Assembly (NCBI GenBank): GCA_900542005.1
Contig: UQLW01000011.1
Coordinates: forward strand, 1-64,000
Direction: 5' to 3'
From: an uncultured Eubacteriales bacterium
Lineage (GTDB): Bacteria; Bacillota; Clostridia; Christensenellales; UMGS416
Length of the DNA stretch: 64,000 nucleotides
Within the stretch, counting starts at the first letter, position 1. The number at the start of each line of letters is the position of its first letter. This document shows, piece after piece, positions 1 to 9,826 of the stretch. Made by a program: the position numbers and the translations under genes. Below the pieces are notes generated by a model. That model was given only the letters and a program-made list of their open reading frames with translations, was not told the origin of the DNA and made no database searches.

Positions 1-27
1 GAGCCCGTGTGGAACGGCGGTTCCATA

Positions 28-588
28 ATGGATAAGCCGGCGTTGAGGGCCCATTTCCGCGCGCTGCGCGGCAGGATGGACAGCCGGCTGCGGGACAGCC
101 TTTCGATGCGGGCCTGCAGCAGGGTGCTGGAAAGCAGCCTGTGGGCAAAGGCCGGCAGTGTGCTGCTCTATGCCCCCATCGGTGCGGAGCTGGATGTGCG
201 CCCGCTGCTGGAAGCGGGCTGGCGGCAGGGAAAGACGGTCCTTCTGCCCAAATGCGAGGAAAACCCGCGGGGGCTGCGGCTCTGCCGGGTGGAAGGATGG
301 GCCGCGCTTTCGCCCGGAGCTTGGGGAATCCTGGAGCCTGGAGAGGAATGCCTGTGCCTGCCCCCCGAAGCGGTTGATCTGGCCCTGGTGCCGGTGGTTG
401 CAATGGATAGCCGCGGAATCAGGCTGGGCAATGGCGGCGGGTATTATGACCGGCTGATGCCTCGGCTGCCCTGCGCGGCGCTCATGGGCTTTGACCAGCA
501 GCTTTGCGGCCATCTGCCGCGGGAGGCCCATGACGCCGCCGCCCAGTGGATCATTACCCCAACCCAGATGACAAGATTGGGAGAGTAA
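28..588 (+). CDS. 5-formyltetrahydrofolate cyclo-ligase
   Basis: This protein likely converts 5-formyl-THF to 5,10-methenyl-THF using ATP, in cytosolic one-carbon metabolism. The family's glycine-rich signature GNGGGYYDR is present at about residues 137-145, and the 186-aa length is normal for the family. I chose the ATG at 28. A GTG at 7 is in frame, but it lies at the window edge where its ribosome binding site cannot be judged. The stop codon falls one base before the start of the next gene, so the two are probably co-transcribed. The 5' flank is outside the window. Confidence 0.88.
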   Translation: MDKPALRAHFRALRGRMDSRLRDSLSMRACSRVLESSLWAKAGSVLLYAPIGAELDVRPLLEAGWRQGKTVLLPKCEENPRGLRLCRVEGWAALSPGAWGILEPGEECLCLPPEAVDLALVPVVAMDSRGIRLGNGGGYYDRLMPRLPCAALMGFDQQLCGHLPREAHDAAAQWIITPTQMTRLGE

Positions 589-589
589 A

Positions 590-1159
590 ATGAAAAGGAC
601 ATTGAAGTTTGCCCTGAAGCTGTTGGGACTGCACGGGGGCGCAATGGTAGCCAGCCTGTTCCTTGTCCCGGTCTATGGCGCCCTTTGGAGCTCAAACGCC
701 GTGTTCCAGTGGTTCATGACGGTGTGTATCGTGGCGGTCCTGGCCATCCTGCTGTGGATCCCCTCCACCAACGAAGGCGTGCGGGACTATATGCATGATG
801 AGATCCTGGAAAAGCAGGGTTCCCAGGAGCCGCGCTGGTTTTACGGGGGCAAGGGCGCGCTGGCGGGCCTGATCAGCCAGCTTCCCGCGGTAGCGTTGGC
901 ACTTGTCAGCCTGCTGCTGCCGGCGGAGGGCGCTGGGCGGATCCTGCGCCTGGGGGCCACGGGCTGGTATTATATGTTTAAGCGCCTGATGGATACCTGG
1001 CCGCAGGCATGGATATGGATCTGCCTGGGCGGCGCGGCCTTCTCAACGCTGATAGCGGCGCTTGCCTACATAAACGGGCGGGAGCTGCGGCTGCGCACCA
1101 AGATCATCATTGCGCGCAACGACGCCAAGCGGGCCCGGAAAAAGCCCAATAACCGGTAA
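590..1159 (+). CDS. Hypothetical integral membrane protein
   Basis: I do not recognise this 189-aa protein. It has about four hydrophobic segments (near residues 13-33, 40-58, 88-112 and 138-162) and a strongly basic C-terminal tail ending KRARKKPNNR, which suggests a cytoplasmic C-terminus. It starts one base after the stop of the folate gene, and its SD-like GGGAGAG lies inside that gene's end, so translational coupling is likely. argC follows after 23 bases. Nothing in the sequence indicates a function. Confidence 0.7.
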   Translation: MKRTLKFALKLLGLHGGAMVASLFLVPVYGALWSSNAVFQWFMTVCIVAVLAILLWIPSTNEGVRDYMHDEILEKQGSQEPRWFYGGKGALAGLISQLPAVALALVSLLLPAEGAGRILRLGATGWYYMFKRLMDTWPQAWIWICLGGAAFSTLIAALAYINGRELRLRTKIIIARNDAKRARKKPNNR

Positions 1160-1182
1160 AACCCTGGAATAAGGAGAGGAAT

Positions 1183-2130
1183 ATGGCGAAGATCTTTGTA
1201 GATGGGCAGGAAGGCACGACGGGCCTGAAAATATTTGAACGGCTGAAGGACAGGCCGGAGCTTACCTTGATCCGGATTGACCCGGAGCGCCGGAAGGATC
1301 CGGCGGCCCGGGCGGATTGCATCAACCAGGCGGATGTGGCGTTTTTATGCCTGCCGGACGCTGCGGCCCGGGAGGCGGCGGCGCTCTGCGAGAATCCTGA
1401 TACGGTGATCATTGACGCCTCGACCGCCCACCGCACCGCGCCCGGATGGGCGTACGGCATACCGGAGCTTTCGCCGGCGCACCGCCGCGCCCTTCAGAGT
1501 GCGAAAAGGATCGCAAATCCCGGCTGCTATGCCTCCGGCTTTATCGTGCCGGTTTATCCCCTGGTGCAGGCCGGCGTCATAGCGCCCGATTGCCCGCTGA
1601 CGGTCAACGCCCTGTCAGGCTACAGCGGGGGCGGGAAGAAGATGATCGCCCAATACGAGGCGCAGCCCCGGGAGGGAAAGCTGGAGGCGCCCCGGGCCTA
1701 TGGCCTGACCCTGGCCCATAAGCACCTGCCGGAAATGGCTGCCGTTACCGGACTGCTCCATAAGCCCCTGTTTATTCCTACGGTAGCGGGCTTTTACCAG
1801 GGCATGACCGTATCGATTCCCCTGCCCCGGCGGCTTATGGCCCGGGATACGGATGCCGACGGCGTACGGGCGCTGTTGGCCCAGCATTATGCCGGGGAGC
1901 CCTTTATCCGGGTGATGGAAGCTGGAACCGAGGGCCTGGACGGCGGCTTTATGGACGCCCAGGGCTGCAACGGCACCAACCGCATGGATCTTTTCGTCTT
2001 TGGCAATGAGGAGCATGTACTCATCGTCTCCCGGCTGGATAACCTGGGCAAGGGCGCCTCGGGCGCAGCGGTGCAGTGCATGAACCTTGCGCTGGGCGTA
2101 GAGGAAACCTGCGGGCTTAGAAGGCTGTAA
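1183..2130 (+). CDS. argC: N-acetyl-gamma-glutamyl-phosphate reductase, short type
   Basis: This enzyme performs the NADPH-dependent reduction of N-acetyl-glutamyl-phosphate to the semialdehyde in arginine biosynthesis. The N-terminus holds the dinucleotide-binding start FVDGQEGTTGLKI, and the catalytic cysteine lies in ANPGCYASGF at about residues 109-118. The 315-aa length and N-terminal form fit the shorter 'type 2' ArgC family, not the roughly 345-aa enzyme. An AAGGAGAGG ribosome binding site precedes the ATG. No other arg genes are adjacent, so it is isolated from the usual argCJBD cluster. Confidence 0.9.
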   Translation: MAKIFVDGQEGTTGLKIFERLKDRPELTLIRIDPERRKDPAARADCINQADVAFLCLPDAAAREAAALCENPDTVIIDASTAHRTAPGWAYGIPELSPAHRRALQSAKRIANPGCYASGFIVPVYPLVQAGVIAPDCPLTVNALSGYSGGGKKMIAQYEAQPREGKLEAPRAYGLTLAHKHLPEMAAVTGLLHKPLFIPTVAGFYQGMTVSIPLPRRLMARDTDADGVRALLAQHYAGEPFIRVMEAGTEGLDGGFMDAQGCNGTNRMDLFVFGNEEHVLIVSRLDNLGKGASGAAVQCMNLALGVEETCGLRRL

Positions 2131-2164
2131 AAGCATAGCGCGGGAGAACAGGGAGGTGGAGCGC

Positions 2165-3331
2165 TTGAAATTCTCCAAACGGATGGAACGGTTTGGTCAG
2201 GGCATTTTTGCCTCGCTTCTGGCGGAAAAGCGCAGGCTGCTGCAGGCAGGGCGTGAGGTGGTCGACTTAAGCGTCGGTACGCCCAATATTCCGCCGGCGC
2301 AGCATGTGATCGACGCGCTGTGCGCCGCGGCGGCCGATCCGCATAGCTATGTCTATGCCATCCAGGATACCGACGAGCTGAAGGAGGCTGTCGCGGCCTG
2401 GTACCGGCGGCGTTACGGCGTGATCCTGGATCCCCAGCGGGAGGTAGCCTCGCTGCTGGGATCCCAGGAGGGGCTGTCCCATATTGCCTTCTCCATCGTG
2501 GACGAGGGCGATGTGGTACTGGTGCCGGATCCCTGCTATCCGATCTTTGGCGATGGGCCCGCCCTCGCCGGCGCCAGGCTGGCCTACATGCCCCAGCGCA
2601 GGGAGAACGGATATCTTATCGATTTTGATGAGATCCCTGAGGATATTGCCCGCGCCGCGCGGCTGATGGTGGTATCCTATCCCAACAACCCCACCACGGC
2701 TGTGGCTCCGCCGGCCTTTTATGAGGCCCTTATCGCCTTTGCCCAGCGCAACGACATCCTGGTGCTGCACGACAACGCCTACAGCGAGCTGACCTTCAAC
2801 GGGCAGCGCTGCGGCAGCTTCCTCGCATATCCCGGCGCCAAGGAAGTAGGGGTTGAGTTCAATTCCCTGTCCAAGACCTACGGCATGGCCGGAGCGCGGG
2901 TGGGCTTCTGCGTGGGCAACGCCCAGGTGGTGGAGAAGCTGGTTCAACTCAAAAGCAATATCGACTACGGGATGTTTCTGCCGGTCCAGCGGGCGGCCAT
3001 CGCGGCCATTACCGGGGACCAGAGCTGTGTGGAGCAGACGCGGCGGGCCTATGAGCGGCGGGCGCAGCTGCTGGCCGATGGGCTGAACCGGGTTGGCTGG
3101 GAGGTGGAGATGCCCAGGGCGACCATGTTCCTATGGGCGCCCCTGCCCGCGGGGTATTCGGACTCCCGGGATTTCTGCCTAAAGCTGCTGAACCGCTGCG
3201 GCGTACTGGTCACGCCTGGCGCAGCCTTTGGGCCCTCTGGAGAAGGCTATGTGCGCATGGCCCTGGTGCAGGAGGAGGAGGCGATCCGGCAGGCGGTTGA
3301 GGCGATCGCCCAAAGCGGCATACTGGGTTAA
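2165..3331 (+). CDS. Class I/II PLP aminotransferase (LL-diaminopimelate aminotransferase-like)
   Basis: This is a fold-type I PLP enzyme. The PLP lysine lies in SLSKTYGMAGARVGF, the substrate/PLP motif SYPNNPTT is present, and a conserved C-terminal arginine is seen in GEGYVRMAL. Overall it resembles the DapL/AlaA/AspC group, so the substrate could be LL-diaminopimelate, alanine or aspartate. I chose the TTG at 2165 because GGAGG at 2152-2156 sits 8 bases upstream of it; the alternative GTG at 2156 overlaps that same SD. It follows argC by 34 bases and ends just before a hairpin terminator, so it is probably the last gene of the operon. Confidence 0.82.
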   Translation: MKFSKRMERFGQGIFASLLAEKRRLLQAGREVVDLSVGTPNIPPAQHVIDALCAAAADPHSYVYAIQDTDELKEAVAAWYRRRYGVILDPQREVASLLGSQEGLSHIAFSIVDEGDVVLVPDPCYPIFGDGPALAGARLAYMPQRRENGYLIDFDEIPEDIARAARLMVVSYPNNPTTAVAPPAFYEALIAFAQRNDILVLHDNAYSELTFNGQRCGSFLAYPGAKEVGVEFNSLSKTYGMAGARVGFCVGNAQVVEKLVQLKSNIDYGMFLPVQRAAIAAITGDQSCVEQTRRAYERRAQLLADGLNRVGWEVEMPRATMFLWAPLPAGYSDSRDFCLKLLNRCGVLVTPGAAFGPSGEGYVRMALVQEEEAIRQAVEAIAQSGILG

Positions 3332-3346
3332 CTACATATCGTATAA

Positions 3347-3384
3347 CAGGGCTTCGGAAAGGCTGCTTCCGGAGCCCTGTTTGG
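3347..3384 (+). terminator. Rho-independent terminator after the aminotransferase gene
   Basis: CAGGGCTTCGGAA pairs with TTCCGGAGCCCTG (one G-T pair) around a short loop, followed by TGTTTGG. It ends the argC-aminotransferase transcript. From 3385 to about 3620 I see no gene. The only notable element there is a 12-bp palindrome, CGCTGCGCAGCG, at 3485-3496. Confidence 0.75.
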
Positions 3385-3624
3385 CATAGAGCAGCCTTTT
3401 TACAACGGCGAAAAGGCGAACGGCCGCCGGCACAGGGCAAGGCAACGAGCCTCCGGGATTTTTGCTCAGCAAAGGGGCCTGAGGCGCTGCGCAGCGGCGC
3501 TAAAGAGGGGATAGAGGGCTGGAAGGATACCGGTGAAGGGATTGGATACCGTGAGTTTTCCGAACATTCGGCCGGAACCCCTGCCAAAATATCGCAATAA
3601 ATGTCAAATAATCACTTTTTGATA

Positions 3625-3653
3625 TTGAAATACGAAAGCATATCCCCTATAAT
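3625..3653 (+). promoter_or_regulatory. Sigma-A promoter of the purine permease gene
   Basis: TTGAAA at 3625-3630 and TATAAT at 3648-3653 are separated by 17 bases, which is near consensus. The predicted transcript starts near 3660, leaving about 60 bases of leader. That is too short for a purine riboswitch aptamer, and none is visible. Confidence 0.85.
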
Positions 3654-3719
3654 AAAAAAGTCTTTCCATTTTGGAAGGGCAAAGGAAGGAAAACTGGAGG
3701 AAAGAGGAAAGGAAGTACT

Positions 3720-5144
3720 ATGGAAAAGCTCTTCAAGCTCAAGCAGAACGGTACGACCGTTCGGACCGAAATCGTCGCCGGTCTTACCACCTTCATGACG
3801 ATGGCGTACATCATCGCCCTGAACCCCAACCTACTCACGAATTTCGGCGCGGAAGGCGCAAGCCTGTGGAACGGCGTGTTCCTGGCTACCTGTATCGCCT
3901 CGGCAATCGGCATGTTTGTGATGGCTTTCGCGGCCAATAAGCCCTTCGCCATGGCGCCGGGCATGGGCCTCAACAGCTTCTTCGCCATTGTGGTGGCCAA
4001 TATCGTCAGCCTCACCGGGGTTTCTTATGTGGAAAGCTTCCAGGCTGGGCTGTGCATTATCCTGATTGAGGGCATTATTTTCCTCATCCTGTCGGTGTTG
4101 AATGTGCGCGAAAAGATCGTCGAGGCCATCCCGGCCGGCGTGCGTCACGGCATCGCTCCGGCAATCGGCCTGATGCTGATGAATATCGGCATTGGCTCCA
4201 ATGTCGGTGTTTATTCAGAGACGGGCGGCCCCTTCTATGTGATGCGTGATTTCTTTGGCGCGCTGACGCCCAGCGTCGCGCAGACCAGCATGGGCTCGGG
4301 CTATTCCACCATGGTGCTGACCGTTGTGACCATGTTTATTGGCCTGTTTGTGATGCTGATCCTGGACCATAAAAAGGTCAAGGGCTCGGTGCTGATCGGT
4401 ATGCTGGTGGGTTCCGTCATTTATTGGGCCGGTTCGGCGATTTTCCTGAAGGTGAATCCCTTTGCCTCCCTGGCGACGGCCTCCTTCCTGCCGCCCTTTG
4501 CCGATATGTTCGAGACGACCTTCTTCAAGTTCAACTTCGCCACCTTCTTTAATATTGGCTGGTTCACGGCCATCACCCTGATTATCACCTTCTGCATCAT
4601 CGATATGTTCGACACCATCGGCACGCTGGTGGGCACCGCTTCCCGCGCCAATATGCTGGATAAGGACGGCAACATGCCCCAGATGAAGCAAGCCCTCATT
4701 GCGGACGCCGTCGGTACGGTGGCAGGCGCTGTTACGGGTACCTCCACGGTTACGACCTTCGTGGAGTCCGCCTCCGGCGTTGAGGCTGGCGGGCGTACGG
4801 GCCTGACCGCGTTGACCACCGGTATCCTCTTCCTGGCCTGCATGTTCATCGCCCCGATCGCCGCCATTATCCCCGCGGCCGCAACCTCCTCTGCGCTGAT
4901 CTATGTGGGCATCCTGATGCTGGGCGGCCTGAAAAATATCGATTTCAGCGACATGACGCAGCTGGTCCCCGTGGCGCTCATGCTTATCTCGATGCCGATT
5001 TCCGGCTCCATCGGCCACGCCATCGGTATTGGCCTGATCGTGTATACCGTGATGAAGGTGTTCACCGGCAAGGCCAAGGACGTTTCGGTACTGACCTACG
5101 TCATCTCCCTGATCTTCCTCATCAAGTTCTTCCTGGTGGCATAA
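3720..5144 (+). CDS. NCS2-family purine permease (AzgA/PbuG-like)
   Basis: This is a proton-coupled uptake permease for hypoxanthine, guanine or adenine in the cytoplasmic membrane. The family signatures are clear: an N-terminal VRTEIVAGLTTFMTMAY, the MAPGMGLNSFFA segment, and GTSTVTTFVESASGVEAGGR late in the protein. The 474-aa length and dense hydrophobic segments (about 12-14 helices) match AzgA-type transporters. The start has a GGAAAGGAAG ribosome binding site. It is a single-gene transcription unit between a near-consensus promoter and a strong terminator. The exact purine cannot be decided by eye. Confidence 0.92.
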   Translation: MEKLFKLKQNGTTVRTEIVAGLTTFMTMAYIIALNPNLLTNFGAEGASLWNGVFLATCIASAIGMFVMAFAANKPFAMAPGMGLNSFFAIVVANIVSLTGVSYVESFQAGLCIILIEGIIFLILSVLNVREKIVEAIPAGVRHGIAPAIGLMLMNIGIGSNVGVYSETGGPFYVMRDFFGALTPSVAQTSMGSGYSTMVLTVVTMFIGLFVMLILDHKKVKGSVLIGMLVGSVIYWAGSAIFLKVNPFASLATASFLPPFADMFETTFFKFNFATFFNIGWFTAITLIITFCIIDMFDTIGTLVGTASRANMLDKDGNMPQMKQALIADAVGTVAGAVTGTSTVTTFVESASGVEAGGRTGLTALTTGILFLACMFIAPIAAIIPAAATSSALIYVGILMLGGLKNIDFSDMTQLVPVALMLISMPISGSIGHAIGIGLIVYTVMKVFTGKAKDVSVLTYVISLIFLIKFFLVA

Positions 5145-5169
5145 GGGGGAGAGCCTTTTCTCATCAGCT

Positions 5170-5214
5170 AAAGGGGGCGCGAAACGGCATCAGCCTGTTT
5201 TGCGCCCCCTTTTT
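5170..5214 (+). terminator. Terminator of the purine permease gene
   Basis: AAAGGGGGCGC pairs with GCGCCCCCTTT across a loop of about 22 bases, and the inner GAAAC/GTTTT also pairs partly. A run of five T residues follows. Confidence 0.88.
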
Positions 5215-5276
5215 ATCCGTATAAATTGTGAAGCACCGGCATATCCCGGTATGAAAAGGAAAAAGGAGACGGAGCC

Positions 5277-5852
5277 ATGAAGCTTGTGTTGCTTTTCGGC
5301 CCTCAGGCGGTGGGCAAAATGACCGTGGGCGAGGAGCTGGCCCGGCTGACGGGCCTTAAGCTGTTCCATAACCATATGACCATTGAGCTGGTATCGCATT
5401 TCTTCAGCTACGGCACGCAGACGGGTAAGCGGCTCGTGAATCTTTTCCGCCAGGCGATCTTTGAGGAGGTTGCGCAAAGCGAGCTGGAGGGCCTGATTTT
5501 CACCTATGTATGGTATTTCGACTCGCCGGAGGACCGGGCCGATGTCCAAAAGCTGCATACGCTTTTTGCATCGCACGGGGCCCAGGTGTACTATGTAGAG
5601 CTGGAGGCCAACCTTGAAACGCGCCTTGCGCGCAACAAAACCGAGCACCGGCTGCAGGAGAAGCCGACGAAGCGGGATATCGCCTGGTCGGAGCAGGAGA
5701 TCCTGAACAGCGCGCAACGCCACCGGCTCAATTCGCTGCCGGGCGAAGTAGCCGCTCCCCATTACCTGCGGATCGACAATACAAACCTCTCCCCGGAGGA
5801 AGCCACCCGCATGATCTGCAGGTACTTCGGCTTTGCCATAAAGGAAGAATAG
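5277..5852 (+). CDS. P-loop kinase-like ATP-binding protein
   Basis: This 191-aa protein begins with a Walker A motif, GPQAVGKMTVG, at about residues 8-18, typical of the shikimate/adenylate kinase-like group of P-loop phosphotransferases. It has a LID-like basic segment near residues 117-130 (RLARNKTEHRLQEKPTKR). The family is widespread but the substrate is unknown, so I assign only a kinase-like role. An AAAAGGAG ribosome binding site precedes the ATG. It lies alone between the permease terminator and a convergent terminator shared with spoVT. Confidence 0.72.
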   Translation: MKLVLLFGPQAVGKMTVGEELARLTGLKLFHNHMTIELVSHFFSYGTQTGKRLVNLFRQAIFEEVAQSELEGLIFTYVWYFDSPEDRADVQKLHTLFASHGAQVYYVELEANLETRLARNKTEHRLQEKPTKRDIAWSEQEILNSAQRHRLNSLPGEVAAPHYLRIDNTNLSPEEATRMICRYFGFAIKEE

Positions 5853-6020
5853 CAATGAACTGGCGCGGCGGGCCGGGCTGGCGGCGGCTTGCGCATACCG
5901 GAGCCGGGGAGGTGGCACGCATCCATGGAAGGCGGTAACCTGCCGCCCTGATCGAGGGAGCTGTCCGGCCCTTAGGCCCTTAGCCAGGGCGCAGGCCCGC
6001 GCTCCCTGTGAGGGGAAATC

Positions 6021-6070
6021 AAAGAGGCAGCCTGGGAATCAGTCGATTCCGGGCTGCCTCTTTGGTTTTG
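6021..6070. terminator. Bidirectional terminator between the kinase-like gene and spoVT
   Basis: AAAGAGGCAGCC...GGAAT pairs with ATTCC...GGCTGCCTCTTT, with T-rich flanks on both strands. It separates convergent genes. The 170 bases upstream (5853-6020) hold no convincing gene. Confidence 0.8.
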
Positions 6071-6107
6071 TATTCCCTGTGCAAGTTTAGTTCCCATGGT
6101 GCATCCG

Positions 6108-6659
6108 TCAGGATTCCATCTGCCTCCCGATAAAATTGGCGGCGGTTTGCGCCACCTTCAGCTCCGCGTCTGCCATCGCGCTGCCGGCTTCGCGGTCCAC
6201 CAGGGCCACCGCGCCAATGACCTCGCCTTCGCTTAAAATCGGCACGATCACCTGGCAGACATAGACGGCGTCCTCCTCAGCGGAGGTCATGGCAATGGTT
6301 TTGCCCTCGCCGGCATTGAGATGGATCGTTTTGCGGTCGGCCATCGCCTGCTCCAGCGGCAGGCTCAGGCCCTTGTCGATGTAGTCCTTGCTCCGGTTGC
6401 CAGCGGCGGCCAGCACTACGTCGCGGTCGGTGATAATGGCCACATGCCCCACAATGCGATGCAGCGATTCGGCAAACTGCCGGGCGACGTCGCCCATTTC
6501 GCCGATGGGAGAATATTTTTTGAGAATGACTTCGCCTTCACGATCGGTATATATTTCCAGGGGATCCCCCTCACGGATCCGCAAGGTGCGCCGGATCTCC
6601 TTGGGGATGACTACGCGCCCCAATTCATCGATGCGCCGGACAATGCCAGTAGCTTTCAT
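6108..6659 (-). CDS. spoVT: Stage V sporulation protein T, AbrB-family regulator
   Basis: This DNA-binding transition regulator modulates forespore (sigma-G) genes. The N-terminal swapped-hairpin AbrB domain is near-canonical (MKATGIVRRIDELGRVVIPK), followed by a GAF-like domain from about residue 55 to 180. The length of 183 aa matches Bacillus SpoVT (178 aa). The start is preceded by AGGAGG at 9 bases. The upstream DNA contains a sigma-G-like promoter and a large dyad that overlaps the SD. Its presence is the clearest sign that the host can form spores. Confidence 0.95.
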   Translation of the reverse strand: MKATGIVRRIDELGRVVIPKEIRRTLRIREGDPLEIYTDREGEVILKKYSPIGEMGDVARQFAESLHRIVGHVAIITDRDVVLAAAGNRSKDYIDKGLSLPLEQAMADRKTIHLNAGEGKTIAMTSAEEDAVYVCQVIVPILSEGEVIGAVALVDREAGSAMADAELKVAQTAANFIGRQMES

Positions 6660-6661
6660 TC

Positions 6662-6722
6662 AAAAAGCCTCCTACGGAAAGTTGTTTTTGCACTGGTAGT
6701 ATCAACCTTCCCGGAGGCTTTT
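6662..6722 (-). promoter_or_regulatory. Imperfect dyad that can pair the spoVT SD with an upstream anti-SD
   Basis: On the minus strand AAAAGCCTCC (6722-6713) is complementary to GGAGGCTTTT (6671-6662), and the inner GGAAGGTTG pairs with CAACTTTCC allowing mismatches. The right arm contains the spoVT SD and is followed by five T residues. A readthrough RNA could therefore form a terminator-like hairpin that hides the SD. A transcript starting near 6690 would lack the left arm. Confidence 0.5.
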
Positions 6723-6726
6723 ATAC
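6697..6726 (-). promoter_or_regulatory. Sigma-G-like promoter of spoVT
   Basis: Read on the minus strand, GTATA at 6726-6722 and GATACTA at 6703-6697 are separated by 18 bases. This matches the Bacillus sigma-G consensus (GHATR, 18, CATNHTA) except for the first base of the -10 element. In Bacillus spoVT is a sigma-G gene, so the assignment fits established knowledge. Confidence 0.6.
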
Positions 6727-6855
6727 ATTTCAGGCGGTGATTTCCATGAGGGGAGACAGGCTTTCCCAACTTCAAAAGTTGTCGGTATTCGCCTGCCCAT
6801 AGCGCTTATCGAGACTCCCTGCCGTTTTATAGCGCTTTCTGCTGGCGGGGAGCTT

Positions 6856-8067
6856 TCAGGAAAGGGGCGTCTGCAGGGATTGCACCAGGCGATCCTTCAT
6901 CCCCTCCAGCGCAGCCCTCGAGCCGGGCTTGAGCGAGGATTGAATGGTTACGGCCGGCTCCAACAGACGCATATCCGCCATTTCGCCGATCAGCCCGGCC
7001 ATCTGACGGGCGCTGACCGGCGCCCAGGTCCCGTTCTCAATCAGGGCGACAGTACGGCTTTCAAGGTTTAGCGCCCTCATGTCGTGGATGAGGTTCATTA
7101 TTGGCGGATAAATGCCGTTATTATAGGTTGGAGACGCCAATACGAGATGGCTGCACCGGAAAATTTCGGCAATGAGGGTGGAGACATGGGTGCGGGAAAC
7201 ATCATAGACGGCGGCAGGGTGCCCCGAAGCGGCCAGGGAGGCCGCCAACAGGGCCGCGGCGTTCTCCGTATTGCCATACATGGAGCCATAGATGATGACG
7301 GCAGCCTGCTCCTCCGGCACATAGCGGCTCCAGCGGCTGGTTTGATCCAGGAGCTTGTCCAGGTCCCTCCGCCAGATCCGTCCGTGCAGCGGGCAGACCA
7401 TACAAAGCTCAAGCCCGGAAAGCTTCTTCAGCGCGGCCTGGACCTGGGGCCCATATTTGCCCACGATATTGGCATAATACCGCCGGGCCTCCGGCAGCCA
7501 ATCCCGTTGCATATCCACCTCATCGCTGAAAAGCTTCCCATCCAGCGCGCCAAAGCTGCCGAATGCATCGGCAGAGAAAAGAATCTTTTCCCGCGACTCA
7601 TAGCTCATCATCACCTCCGGCCAATGAACCATGGGCGTGAGGTAAAAATGCAGCGTATGGCGGCCCAGCGGCAGCGTGCTGCCGTCCTTCACCTCCAGGG
7701 TGCGGCCGGTTATATCGATGCTGTAGAATTGGCGGATAAAGGCCAGGGTCCGGCTGTTGCCCACAAGGGTCAGGTGAGGGTAGCGCAGCAGCAGCGATTC
7801 GATATTGGCGCAGTGATCCGGCTCCATGTGCTGGATAATCAGGTAATCGAGAGGACGTCCCTGCAGCGCATGCTGCACGTTTTCCAGAAACTGCTGGGAG
7901 ATGGAGGCGTCTACCGTGTCGATCAGGGCCGTCTTTTCATCCTGGATACAATAGCTGTGGTAGGCGATGCCCTGCGGGATAGGGAACAGATTTTCAAAAA
8001 GCGCCAAGCGGCGGTCCTCGCCGCCCACCCAGAGAATTCCGTCGGTCAGGTTTCGTGTGTTGTGCAT
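6856..8067 (-). CDS. Flavodiiron protein (A-type; oxygen or nitric oxide reductase)
   Basis: This cytosolic enzyme reduces O2 to water or NO to N2O in anaerobes. The N-terminal metallo-beta-lactamase-like domain carries diiron ligand motifs QHMEPDH (near residue 80), VHWPE, SADAFGSFG and CPLHGRIW. The C-terminal flavodoxin domain begins at about residue 255 with the FMN loop YGSMYGNTE. The 403-aa length is that of class A enzymes with no fused rubredoxin. The ATG at 8067 has a GAAGGGAG ribosome binding site; an upstream in-frame extension to 8196 has no SD and is not conserved-looking. No rubredoxin gene is nearby. Confidence 0.93.
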   Translation of the reverse strand: MHNTRNLTDGILWVGGEDRRLALFENLFPIPQGIAYHSYCIQDEKTALIDTVDASISQQFLENVQHALQGRPLDYLIIQHMEPDHCANIESLLLRYPHLTLVGNSRTLAFIRQFYSIDITGRTLEVKDGSTLPLGRHTLHFYLTPMVHWPEVMMSYESREKILFSADAFGSFGALDGKLFSDEVDMQRDWLPEARRYYANIVGKYGPQVQAALKKLSGLELCMVCPLHGRIWRRDLDKLLDQTSRWSRYVPEEQAAVIIYGSMYGNTENAAALLAASLAASGHPAAVYDVSRTHVSTLIAEIFRCSHLVLASPTYNNGIYPPIMNLIHDMRALNLESRTVALIENGTWAPVSARQMAGLIGEMADMRLLEPAVTIQSSLKPGSRAALEGMKDRLVQSLQTPLS

Positions 8068-8293
8068 AGCAGACGCTCCCTTCGCTTGTTGTTTTCCGGG
8101 CGCCCCGGCGCGATCCCCAGCGGGCTTTCTCCGGATTTGGCTTGCATCGTTCAGATAAGCATGGCTTGCCCTTCGATTCACAGGCCAAGCAAACACCGGC
8201 GGGAATGCTTCCCTTTATCCTTTCCTCCAGGATGAAGCCGGCAAGCCGGGCCTTGGATTGCCGGGCGCTTACCTGCGCTTTGCCTTCTTGTAT

Positions 8294-8349
8294 GCAGGGT
8301 ATAGTTTTTCCAGCCGGATATTCTTTACTCCCGGAGAAGGCTGGCCTGC
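8294..8349. other. Nested inverted repeats in the intergenic region before eno
   Basis: GCAGG (8294-8298) pairs with CCTGC (8345-8349), enclosing CCAGCC (8310-8315) and GGCTGG (8339-8344). It lies upstream of the eno promoter in a 460-base gap without a credible gene. It could be a structured RNA, a decayed terminator or chance in GC-rich DNA. Confidence 0.3.
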
Positions 8350-8422
8350 GGGATGCAGGAAAAAGATCAATGGGATATGCGATGAAAAGGCAAGAAGAGG
8401 GCAGAATAAAAACGCGAAGGGA

Positions 8423-8451
8423 TTGCCTTTGTGCTGGAAAAAGTTTATAAT
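8423..8451 (+). promoter_or_regulatory. Promoter of eno
   Basis: TTGCCT at 8423-8428 and TATAAT at 8446-8451 are spaced by 17 bases. The predicted start lies at about 8458, immediately before a 16-bp dyad. Confidence 0.8.
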
Positions 8452-8460
8452 CATTATAGA

Positions 8461-8476
8461 GTTAGTTAAAACTAAC
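8461..8476. promoter_or_regulatory. Putative operator at the eno transcription start
   Basis: GTTAGTT-AA-AACTAAC is a perfect 7+7 inverted repeat beginning a few bases after the predicted start site. That position suits a repressor. The cognate regulator is not identifiable here. A GGGCGC/GCGCCC hairpin follows in the leader. Confidence 0.45.
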
Positions 8477-8512
8477 CATAAAAGGGCGCGGCCTGCGCCC
8501 AGCGCCCCATAG

Positions 8513-9826
<1,314 letters not shown>

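Noticed and set aside
3654..3719. Possible purine riboswitch before the permease gene
   Set aside because: The leader from the near-consensus promoter is only about 60 bases and lacks the conserved aptamer loops.
5855..5938. 27-codon reading frame with an AAGGAAG SD right after the kinase-like gene
   Set aside because: It is Arg/Gly-rich in GC-rich DNA, has no recognisable feature and no support beyond the SD.
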